From Dehalococcoidia bacterium (GTDB lineage Bacteria; Chloroflexota; Dehalococcoidia; SAR202; UBA11138), in the NCBI GenBank assembly GCA_012270665.1, contig JAAXHY010000324.1:1-6009 (forward strand): a DNA stretch of 6,009 nucleotides. Direction: 5' to 3'. The notes below the pieces were generated by a model. That model was not told where the DNA came from and searched no databases. It worked only from the letters and a program-made list of their open reading frames with translations. This document shows, piece by piece, positions 1 to 5,387 of the stretch. Within the stretch, counting starts at the first letter, position 1. Each line of letters opens with the position of its first letter. Position numbers and translations under genes: made by a program.

Positions 1-1178
1 AAGGGTATGGGCCGTCCGTCCCAGGCGTAGGCGAACATGATGCGCTCGTCCGATCTGATCAGGTCGAGGTCAACGGTTTCGTAGAAGCCGTCGCCGGACT
101 TGATAATCATATGTCGCGCATTGTCCTTGGGCCGTACCTCGGCGAGTATGTCCTGCACGCTGACGCCCGTCCAGTATGTGGTGCTTATCAGGTCGCCGCC
201 GACGCGGTTGGATATGCAGGACAGGGTGACGAACTCGTTTCTTGGCTCGTAGTTGTTGCGTATGTCGTTCAAGGTCAGATTGACGGGGTTATCTACCAGG
301 CCGGTGATGGGCAGTTCCCATGTGTCGCCATCAATGACGGTCGGCTGGGAACGTATGAATATCTGGTAGTGGTCCCTGACGGCGGTGTATTCGGGGCGGG
401 TGCCGAGAGCGGGCTTGACCGGGTCGGCCTCGTTTGGCAACTCGATCATGGGGGGCATGTCGGGCATCTGGCGGGACTGAATCGCCGCCAATTCGTTTTC
501 GAGCCGTTCGCGTTCCGATACTGCGAGGGTGCGCCCAAGTCCGGCGCCCGCTACCGTGATGGTTGCGGTAGCCACTCCCATCTGTATGAGGAACTTGCGT
601 CTGTCTATGACCTGGACGGAGCGCTCTTCCTGAGTTTCTTCTTCTTCACCTACCTCCACGTCTACGGGTACGCGCGGTACTGTGAGAAGCCTGCGTCCGG
701 ACTTCACAGTCAGATTTCCCCAGGTGATGAACAACGCGAAGACCCAGAGGAAGTTGACGACGGGGTGAAGGGTTGACTGGCCTATATAGGCGGTAATCAG
801 GCCGGCGGGAATACCGAGGATCACGCCTATCAACGGTCCGAGGCCGCCCCACTCAGCCTGGTCTCGTGACTCTACGTACCAGAACACGATGACGGTGGCG
901 ATCACGACCCCGACTAAGAACAGCCCGACAGCCATACTCTGTTCCGCGGTCTTGGCCGTGCCGGATACGCTCGCTCCGAAGAGGAGAAGCATGTCAACCA
1001 TTCGGTCTATGCCGAAGGTAACTACCGGGCCGGGCAGCAGACGGGCTATCCAGTCGAACAGGTCAAACGGCGTAAAGGAGAAATTCACCAAATGCTGGGC
1101 GACGTACATCATCGCGATCATCGGAGCGGACAACATCACGCCGACCAGGGAGCCAAAGCCCAATGTTCGTAATTTCAT
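1..1178 (-). CDS. Membrane-anchored molybdopterin-dependent oxidoreductase (sulfite oxidase fold), 3' end missing
   Basis: The frame is open from an ATG at 1178 to the left edge, giving 392 visible residues without a stop. Hydrophobic segments at about residues 8-31, 83-101, 114-134 and 137-156 suggest four membrane helices. A cytoplasmic linker with an acidic run (about 173-186) follows, then a twin-arginine motif DRRKFL (R193-R194) and a fifth hydrophobic stretch (about 198-220). From about residue 260 the sequence matches the sulfite oxidase/MsrP-type molybdopterin domain: TLSCISNRVGG with C321 as the expected Mo ligand, then YWTGVSVQDIL (335-345) and FAYAWDGRPIP at the edge. By family analogy roughly 80-120 residues are missing. 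The catalytic domain should be extracytoplasmic, with cofactor-loaded export through Tat. The substrate cannot be inferred; sulfite oxidase and protein methionine-sulfoxide reductase activities are both known in this fold. An SD-like GGGGGAG supports the start. The gene lies downstream of the enolase-superfamily gene, same strand, with a 117-base gap. Confidence 0.9.
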   Translation of the reverse strand, partial: MKLRTLGFGSLVGVMLSAPMIAMMYVAQHLVNFSFTPFDLFDWIARLLPGPVVTFGIDRMVDMLLLFGASVSGTAKTAEQSMAVGLFLVGVVIATVIVFWYVESRDQAEWGGLGPLIGVILGIPAGLITAYIGQSTLHPVVNFLWVFALFITWGNLTVKSGRRLLTVPRVPVDVEVGEEEETQEERSVQVIDRRKFLIQMGVATATITVAGAGLGRTLAVSERERLENELAAIQSRQMPDMPPMIELPNEADPVKPALGTRPEYTAVRDHYQIFIRSQPTVIDGDTWELPITGLVDNPVNLTLNDIRNNYEPRNEFVTLSCISNRVGGDLISTTYWTGVSVQDILAEVRPKDNARHMIIKSGDGFYETVDLDLIRSDERIMFAYAWDGRPIP

Positions 1179-1184
1179 AGCAAT

Positions 1185-1191
1185 CTCCCCC
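1185..1191 (-). promoter_or_regulatory. Ribosome binding site of the molybdo-oxidoreductase gene
   Basis: On the minus strand GGGGGAG ends 6 bases before the ATG at 1178. It supports this ATG over the internal ATGs that follow within the first membrane segment. Confidence 0.6.
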
Positions 1192-1255
1192 TTTACGCAG
1201 TTTACGTTCTTTAGAGCGCGTCGGACTTGCTACTCGCGCAGATACCCCTTTCTCT

Positions 1256-1278
1256 CGGGACGCTATCAGAGCATCCCG
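1256..1278 (-). terminator. Intercistronic hairpin after the enolase-superfamily gene
   Basis: On the minus strand CGGGATGCT and AGCGTCCCG form a 9-bp stem (one G-U pair) around a 5-base loop, starting 17 bases after the stop codon at 1296. The plus-strand copy would have a C-A mismatch at the wobble position, so the structure fits minus-strand RNA better. No T tract follows (the next bases are AGAGAAAGGGG), so it is not a standard intrinsic terminator. It may be a 3'-end stabiliser, a partial terminator or a processing site between the two minus-strand genes. Confidence 0.4.
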
Positions 1279-1295
1279 GATTCCAATGTCAGTCG

Positions 1296-2423
1296 CTAAT
1301 CCATGATGGCTGCCGCAAGAGCGTTTTCGTCGAGTTCGAGGCCAAGTCCGGGCCGGTCGGACAACTTGATCTTGCCGTCCTCCGGGATGATGGGCTCGAC
1401 GAAGAGTTCGGCGACATTCTCGGCAGGTCCGGTGAACTCTTCGGAGAACTCGTGCGGGCGTATGGCGTTGGTCACGGTGCTGTATGCGTGCAGGCTTGCG
1501 AGAGAGTTCGCGCCGATGTTCGGGCTGTGCGGCATGATGACCTTGTTGTTGGCTACGGCCATTTCATAAACGCGGACGATCTCAGAGACGCCGCCCACAT
1601 TCAGGATGTCGGGCTGCAGGATGTCGGGGTTGCCGAGAAGCATCAGGTCCCTGAACCGCCACGCGGAGGTCTCCTGCTCGCCGGTGGAAACGGGGCAGTC
1701 CAGCGCGTCCACTACCTGTTTGAGACCCGGGAAATCGTACTGCGGGAGAGGCTCTTCGAAGTGGGCCACACCCATCTCCTCCAGCCTGCGCCCCTGCATG
1801 ACGGCTGTCGAAACGGAGTAGCCGCAGTTGGCGTCGAAGCCCAGAGGCACATCGTCAGGGAGCCACTCACGGCAGGCCCTGAATATGGCGAAATCATTCT
1901 CCGGGTCGCTGTCCTGGCGGTAGTCTCTCCAGTCCATGCGAATCTTGAAGGCGCGGAAGCCGCGCTCGTAGCCTTCCTGCACCTCTTCCAGCATCTCGCC
2001 GGGTGACTTGCGCCATCCGCTGCCCCTGCTCCAGTAGAGCGGAATCTCGGTTCTGGCCGCTCCACCGAGCAGAGCGTATATCGGCATACCGGCGGCCTTG
2101 CCCATTATGTCCCACAGCGCGACGTCGATGGATCCGACTATCTGGGACGGAAGCCGCGTGGCCCTCTCTCCTGTTCCGAGCGAGAGCATATCCCAAATCT
2201 GGCGGGGCTGGAGCGGGTCCACACCGATTAGCAGCGGCTTGATGATTTCATCCAGGTAGGCGCGAAATACGCTGAGTCCGCGTGAACCTTCGGATATTCC
2301 CACCAGGCCCTCGTCGGTGAACACACGGACGAGAAGACGCCCGGGTCTGCCAACAAATGGAGTGCCGGCGGCGGGGTTTTCGGGCGGCTTCAGCTGATTT
2401 ACCTGGATATCGGTGATTTTCAT
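1296..2423 (-). CDS. Enolase-superfamily enzyme, mandelate racemase/muconate lactonizing enzyme family (COG4948 type)
   Basis: 375 residues, the usual full length for the family. Residues 1 to about 125 form the N-terminal capping domain, and the rest the (beta/alpha)7-beta barrel. Visible active-site residues are K160-x-R162 (second barrel strand), Mg ligands D197 (FDAN), E223 (FEEP) and E249 (TGEQE), and the D272 (QPDIL) / H299 (MPHSPN) dyad typical of the mandelate racemase subgroup. The usual K-x-K motif is K-x-R here, so the His-Asp dyad is probably the main general base. I infer an acid-sugar dehydratase more readily than a racemase, but the substrate is not predictable from sequence. 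The enzyme should be cytoplasmic, abstracting a proton alpha to a carboxylate. ATG 2423 is chosen because GGAGGT lies 7 bases upstream; an in-frame TTG at 2438 overlaps that SD. It is transcribed away from the 2698 gene and towards the molybdo-oxidoreductase. Confidence 0.93.
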   Translation of the reverse strand: MKITDIQVNQLKPPENPAAGTPFVGRPGRLLVRVFTDEGLVGISEGSRGLSVFRAYLDEIIKPLLIGVDPLQPRQIWDMLSLGTGERATRLPSQIVGSIDVALWDIMGKAAGMPIYALLGGAARTEIPLYWSRGSGWRKSPGEMLEEVQEGYERGFRAFKIRMDWRDYRQDSDPENDFAIFRACREWLPDDVPLGFDANCGYSVSTAVMQGRRLEEMGVAHFEEPLPQYDFPGLKQVVDALDCPVSTGEQETSAWRFRDLMLLGNPDILQPDILNVGGVSEIVRVYEMAVANNKVIMPHSPNIGANSLASLHAYSTVTNAIRPHEFSEEFTGPAENVAELFVEPIIPEDGKIKLSDRPGLGLELDENALAAAIMD

Positions 2424-2430
2424 TGTGTGT

Positions 2431-2436
2431 ACCTCC
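2431..2436 (-). promoter_or_regulatory. Ribosome binding site of the enolase-superfamily gene
   Basis: A perfect GGAGGT on the minus strand lies 7 bases before ATG 2423. It decides the start: the alternative in-frame TTG at 2438-2436 shares a base with this site and has no comparable SD of its own. Confidence 0.8.
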
Positions 2437-2458
2437 AAGGATTTCGGCTGACACGGGC

Positions 2459-2486
2459 AGTGTAACAGGTTAAGGTGGATTGTGTA
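2459..2486 (-). promoter_or_regulatory. Possible sigma70-type promoter for the enolase-superfamily gene
   Basis: On the minus strand a -35-like TACACA (2486-2481) is followed after 16 bases by TACACT (2464-2459). The latter is preceded by TG one base away, giving an extended -10 (TGTTACACT). The start point would be near 2452, giving a leader of about 30 bases. Each hexamer matches consensus at only 4 of 6 positions, so this is tentative. Confidence 0.3.
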
Positions 2487-2561
2487 CGCGCCGCTGATTC
2501 AAGAGGCTGTGAAACTTGGATAGCCATTCCTCTGATTCGGGCGAAAGGGCTTATCGTAGAA

Positions 2562-2590
2562 TTCACAGTGGGGCAGGGCCTGTTTATGAT
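2562..2590 (+). promoter_or_regulatory. Candidate sigma70-type promoter for the repeat membrane protein
   Basis: TTCACA (2562-2567, 5 of 6 matches to TTGACA), a 17-base spacer, and TATGAT (2585-2590, 5 of 6 matches to TATAAT). Hexamers and spacing are all close to optimal. Transcription would begin near 2597, leaving a leader of about 100 bases before the start codon at 2698. Confidence 0.5.
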
Positions 2591-2681
2591 AGCTTGAGGT
2601 TCGATATTCGCAACTGACTGATGAATTGATGACCGGAGTGACAGACTTCTGTAAGTGTTGGACCAGGTGGAGTGGTTCGTA

Positions 2682-2688
2682 GAGGTGA
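2682..2688 (+). promoter_or_regulatory. Ribosome binding site supporting a TTG start at 2698
   Basis: GAGGTGA, complementary to the 16S 3' tail, ends 9 bases before TTG 2698. An in-frame TGA at 2692-2694 rules out a start further upstream, and the first in-frame ATG (codon 25) would delete the N-terminal membrane helix. The TTG start is therefore the best choice. Confidence 0.55.
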
Positions 2689-2697
2689 GTTTGAGAT

Positions 2698-4542
2698 TTG
2701 AGAGTATTGGCTGTGTTCCTAGGTCTGCTTCTAGGCGTATCGGTTTTCAGCGGGCTTACTTTGCTGAATATGAGGGAGAACATTCTCAGGGCGAATTACT
2801 ACGCGGGGGTTCTGGACGAGATTGGATTCTATGAATTTCTGATGACTGAAGGGATAAACTCTGCGCTTGATGAAACCATGAAGGGGGAACCGCTTATCCC
2901 CGAACCTATAGGGGTCTCAAACCACCGACTGTCCGAGTCTGTATATCGCGTATTTCCACCCGAGTGGGCGCAAACTAAGATGGAGTTGGTTCTGAACGAA
3001 GTGGGCAGATACGTAACCGGGGAAGTGGATAGCTTCAGGTTCACGATCAGTGTTGCTGATAGGAGGGACGCAGCGGTATCGGAGATCAAAGTATTGCTGC
3101 GTGAGTCTGAATTGTATGACTTCGTGATGACCGAGAGAGTGGAGCCGGAGATAATCAAGTTTGTCTTTGACAGGTTGCCGCCAGATACAGGGATAGAGGT
3201 CGAAGAGGTAATAGACGCGGGGAGGCGAACGCTGAACAAGGGCTGGGCCGAGCGGCAGGCAGACCTGCTGATTGACAGCACATCTCCATATCTGTTCGGG
3301 GACGTGGACAGCTTTCATCTCAATATACCTGTGAGGGAGAGAATGGAACAGGCGGTTGCCGAGGCGAAGGATTTGCTGCGGGACACCAGCGCTTACGACA
3401 TGATCTACGCAAGTTACGTTGACAGAGGAGTTACCGAAAGTTTAGACACAGAAATAGAGTCGTCTTATGGTGTAGTCCTCACCAGTAGGGAAGTAAAAGA
3501 CGCGCTGTCTGAAGCAGTTTCCACATCCTGGTTGCAGGCGCAGGTGGAACAGGCCATTGATGACGCAACGCCGTTCATAATCGGCGACAGCGACAGTTTC
3601 GTCTCAACAATGGATATATCAGATGTGAAAATAGGTTCCTTGCCCATAATGGAGTCAATCGTGAGTCGTAAACTTGCCGAGTTGAGAGGCGACTTGCCTC
3701 GCTGTCCGGACGAACTCAGCTATAACGAATTGATATTCATGGTGAGGAGTGGACGACTGGATTGTTCACCCGCGGATTCGCTCTACTTCAGGGTCGCTCC
3801 TGAGATTTCAGAAGTAATCGCGCGGGATATATACGATAGGTTGATCGCGCCTATGCCAGATACGATGACTCTCAGCGAGGCTGACTTGTATCAGAGTGTG
3901 GAACATACGGACCGCGTTCTCATCGAGGATGTGAGAATGTATGCGCGAGATGGTTGGACTTATACTGAAACCGACCTGGAACGCGATCTGGCGATGTTCT
4001 TCCCGGACGTGGACGATCCCGTTGGCGACTTGGAGAATATACGGCAGCAACTGGAGGAAGGGTGGATATTCACGGATAGAGATTTTCGCATTAGTATGTC
4101 GCATTCGGGTCGAGTCCAGCTTGATCGCGACCGTCGTCTGCTAGACATTGTGCGCTCACTGGCGTGGATGATAGTGGTGGTCCCGTTTCTGGCGTTTGTA
4201 GTAGGATTCGTCTGCGGCCGGACTTGGGCCAGCAAGATATGTTGGGCTTTCACCGCGCTCTCATGCGCCGCGCTCTTGACCTTCGCGCTAATTGGCCCTT
4301 TTTCTACCTGGTTTCTGGAGCCGTACCTTGAAGGCATTCTTGCCAACCTCGCCTCCAGACTGTTCGCGGGCGCTGGAATCCCGCGCACAGAAAGTTTAGC
4401 GACTAGTGAATTGCTCGACGTGGTCGCGGTCGCCTCCGAAGATGTTAAGACGGGGGTAATGGTCAGCAGTTTGTCTGTGTGCGCGGCGGCGGCATTGGGA
4501 TCAGTCGCATCGGGCGTGTGGATGTGGGCCAGGGGGAGGTAG
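2698..4542 (+). CDS. Repeat-containing multi-pass membrane protein of unknown function
   Basis: 614 residues from a TTG start. Residues 2-23 form a signal-anchor helix. Residues 24 to about 483 are polar and predicted extracytoplasmic. Three hydrophobic helices follow at about 485-507, 512-535 and 586-608, with GRTWASK and WARGR placed inside by the positive-inside rule. Three tandem repeats of about 93-95 residues occupy about 39-330; each has W-x17-G-x2-DSF (W90/G108, W183/G201, W278/G296) and a Y-[DE] near its start (Y45, Y140, Y233). C336 and C356 could form a disulfide. Two short copies of GW-x-[YF]-T-[DE]-x-D-[LF] follow at 419 and 455. No catalytic motif is seen. The pattern resembles, from memory, uncharacterised Anaerolineae/Chloroflexota membrane proteins, so the function is unknown; an envelope or surface role is only inferred. 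Sampled stretches have lower GC than the neighbouring genes. It is a single-gene unit converging on the SCO1664-family gene. Confidence 0.85.
   Translation: MRVLAVFLGLLLGVSVFSGLTLLNMRENILRANYYAGVLDEIGFYEFLMTEGINSALDETMKGEPLIPEPIGVSNHRLSESVYRVFPPEWAQTKMELVLNEVGRYVTGEVDSFRFTISVADRRDAAVSEIKVLLRESELYDFVMTERVEPEIIKFVFDRLPPDTGIEVEEVIDAGRRTLNKGWAERQADLLIDSTSPYLFGDVDSFHLNIPVRERMEQAVAEAKDLLRDTSAYDMIYASYVDRGVTESLDTEIESSYGVVLTSREVKDALSEAVSTSWLQAQVEQAIDDATPFIIGDSDSFVSTMDISDVKIGSLPIMESIVSRKLAELRGDLPRCPDELSYNELIFMVRSGRLDCSPADSLYFRVAPEISEVIARDIYDRLIAPMPDTMTLSEADLYQSVEHTDRVLIEDVRMYARDGWTYTETDLERDLAMFFPDVDDPVGDLENIRQQLEEGWIFTDRDFRISMSHSGRVQLDRDRRLLDIVRSLAWMIVVVPFLAFVVGFVCGRTWASKICWAFTALSCAALLTFALIGPFSTWFLEPYLEGILANLASRLFAGAGIPRTESLATSELLDVVAVASEDVKTGVMVSSLSVCAAAALGSVASGVWMWARGR
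2812..3687 (+). repeat. Three tandem ~93-95-residue protein repeats
   Basis: These are coding repeats at residues about 39-137, 138-230 and 231-330 of the membrane protein. Aligned landmarks are FYEFLMTE / LYDFVMTE / AYDMIYAS, then W, then 17 residues to GEVDSF / GDVDSF / GDSDSF. The tail xxxAVSEIKVLLRES / xxxAVAEAKDLLRDT is clear in the first two copies, while the third diverges after DSF. The W-to-G distance is exactly 18 in all three. Periods are 93 and 95 residues. The DNA has diverged well beyond the protein, indicating old duplication. Confidence 0.75.
3928..4095 (+). repeat. Short duplicated GW-[YF]-T motif just before the C-terminal membrane helices
   Basis: Two copies, ARDGWTYTETDL (residues 416-427) and LEEGWIFTDRDF (452-463), spaced 36 residues apart. 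They share GW-x-aromatic-T-acid-x-D-hydrophobic. They form a repeat class separate from the three longer repeats and lie membrane-proximally on the predicted outer side. Confidence 0.55.
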
Positions 4543-4566
4543 AAGCCGGCTCGGGGCAGCTTCTAC
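4539..4566. terminator. Inverted repeat spanning both convergent stop codons
   Basis: GTAGAAGC (4539-4546) and GCTTCTAC (4559-4566) form a perfect 8-bp inverted repeat around a 12-base loop. The TAG of the membrane-protein gene (4540-4542) is in one arm and the TAG of the SCO1664-family gene (4565-4563, minus) in the other. It would fold in RNA of either direction. Neither side has a T tract, so a standard intrinsic terminator is not supported; a bidirectional 3'-end structure is inferred from position. Confidence 0.45.
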
Positions 4567-5354
4567 ACGAACGGCCAGGGTATGTTGTAGTTGGGGTCCA
4601 GACTGGGGACGGCGCGGTCTCTGAGCAGAAATCGGACGCGCTTCTTCAGCGCCTTCACCTCGCGGTTGTCGAGATGCTCGACAAGCGGGGCTGTGTCCTC
4701 GGACGCGTCGTCCAGCTTCTGATGCAGGTTGGCGAGATCCTCCACCATGTCGTCAGGTATGGATCTGCCCCAGAACTCCATCATGACGCTTCGCAGCTTG
4801 AACGAGGGGTGAAAAGTGAGTCCATGATCAATGCTCCATATCCGACTGTCGCTATCCATAAGGCAGTGGCCGGCCTTGCGGTCGGCGTTATTGGATATCA
4901 GGTCGAACACCATTATCTGGCAGAGCTGTTCGTAGCATTCACTGTCCTGAGCCATCTCGAAGTAGGTTATGGTGGGGTCGCAGTCCACGTAATTCTGGAA
5001 CATCCCTATCCCGTACGGACCCTCCCGCACGAGCGTCAGTGGGATGTTGGGCCATCCGAGCAGCCTGCTGAGCAGGAAGGCGGCGTGTTCTCGTCGGTAT
5101 AGCGTGCCGAGCGGAAAATCCCAGAGGGGACGCTCGCCGTCTCGCGGCTTGTATATGGCGCGCAGATACTTGCCCGGACCGGCATCTATCCATACCAGAA
5201 AGGTGTAGTTGGACCCGTAGGGCATTCTGTGTCCGCCCGTTATCTCACCCGCTTCCAGCAATGGCCGAACTTCGTCCTCGTCGAGAGACACCGGAGATGC
5301 GTCTTCGGGAACGGGAAACACGACGTTGAGGTTCTGTCTGCTTCTGCGGGGCAA
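4563..5354 (-). CDS. SCO1664-family protein, PI3/4-kinase-like fold
   Basis: 263 residues; residues from about 30 to the end match the SCO1664 (TIGR03843-type) family along their whole length. Visible signatures are AIYKPRDGERPLWDFPLGTL (66-85, K69 as probable ATP-binding lysine), GPYGIGMFQ (112-120), the catalytic-loop-like NNADRKAGH (155-163), the DFG-like SIDHGLTFH (174-182), and the C-terminal IPWPFV. These resemble phosphatidylinositol 3/4-kinase-like and HipA-like kinases, but activity and substrate are unknown. It follows the DUF3090 gene by 33 bases, so the two are probably one operon; in mycobacteria the homologues are neighbours too (Rv2133c/Rv2134c). The start is TTG 5354 with GAGG 5 bases upstream. 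No ATG occurs before residue 44, inside the conserved part, and in-frame GTG codons at residues 12 and 22 are alternatives. The first ~25 residues are not recognisably conserved. Confidence 0.9.
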   Translation of the reverse strand: MPRRSRQNLNVVFPVPEDASPVSLDEDEVRPLLEAGEITGGHRMPYGSNYTFLVWIDAGPGKYLRAIYKPRDGERPLWDFPLGTLYRREHAAFLLSRLLGWPNIPLTLVREGPYGIGMFQNYVDCDPTITYFEMAQDSECYEQLCQIMVFDLISNNADRKAGHCLMDSDSRIWSIDHGLTFHPSFKLRSVMMEFWGRSIPDDMVEDLANLHQKLDDASEDTAPLVEHLDNREVKALKKRVRFLLRDRAVPSLDPNYNIPWPFV

Positions 5355-5359
5355 AGAAA

Positions 5360-5363
5360 CCTC
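5360..5363 (-). promoter_or_regulatory. Weak ribosome binding site for the SCO1664-family TTG start
   Basis: GAGG on the minus strand lies 5 bases before TTG 5354 and within the 33-base gap after the DUF3090 stop. It is short but is the only support for this start over the in-frame GTG codons further in. Confidence 0.35.
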
Positions 5364-5387
5364 GAATGAGGGAGTTACAGAAAGTGG

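Larger units (their letters stand above)
2424..2697. other. Divergent intergenic region
   Basis: 274 bases between two divergent genes. It holds the SD sites and candidate promoters listed separately. A 7-base direct repeat CTGATTC occurs at 2494-2500 and 2532-2538, too weak to call an operator. An antisense open frame extends through part of it (minus strand, from 2783), but it resembles no family and overlaps the start of the membrane-protein gene, so I do not call it a gene. Confidence 0.6.

Noticed and set aside
111..776. A 221-codon plus-strand open frame near the left edge
   Set aside because: It is antisense to the molybdo-oxidoreductase, which carries the Tat and Mo-ligand motifs in one uninterrupted frame. 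The plus-strand product has no recognisable feature.
1192..1206. Direct repeat TTTACG at 1192-1197 and 1201-1206, just upstream of the molybdo-oxidoreductase SD
   Set aside because: Two six-base copies nine bases apart could be an operator half-site pair, but this is too short to separate from chance without comparison to relatives.
889..1299. A 136-codon plus-strand open frame
   Set aside because: It is antisense to the N-terminal membrane helices of the molybdo-oxidoreductase and crosses the intergenic hairpin, with no family resemblance.
1227..2006. A 259-codon plus-strand open frame opposite the enolase-superfamily gene
   Set aside because: It is antisense to a gene with all active-site motifs intact, starts in the intergenic gap, and resembles no protein family. 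Long antisense frames are common in GC-rich coding DNA.
2494..2538. Direct repeat CTGATTC in the divergent region
   Set aside because: Two seven-base copies without symmetry or a third copy are not enough to call a regulator site.
2499..2783. A 94-codon minus-strand open frame in the divergent intergenic region
   Set aside because: It begins inside the membrane-protein gene, crosses its promoter and has no recognisable motif.
4479..5102. A 207-codon plus-strand open frame at the end of the membrane-protein gene
   Set aside because: It overlaps that gene and lies antisense to the kinase-like motifs of the SCO1664-family gene.
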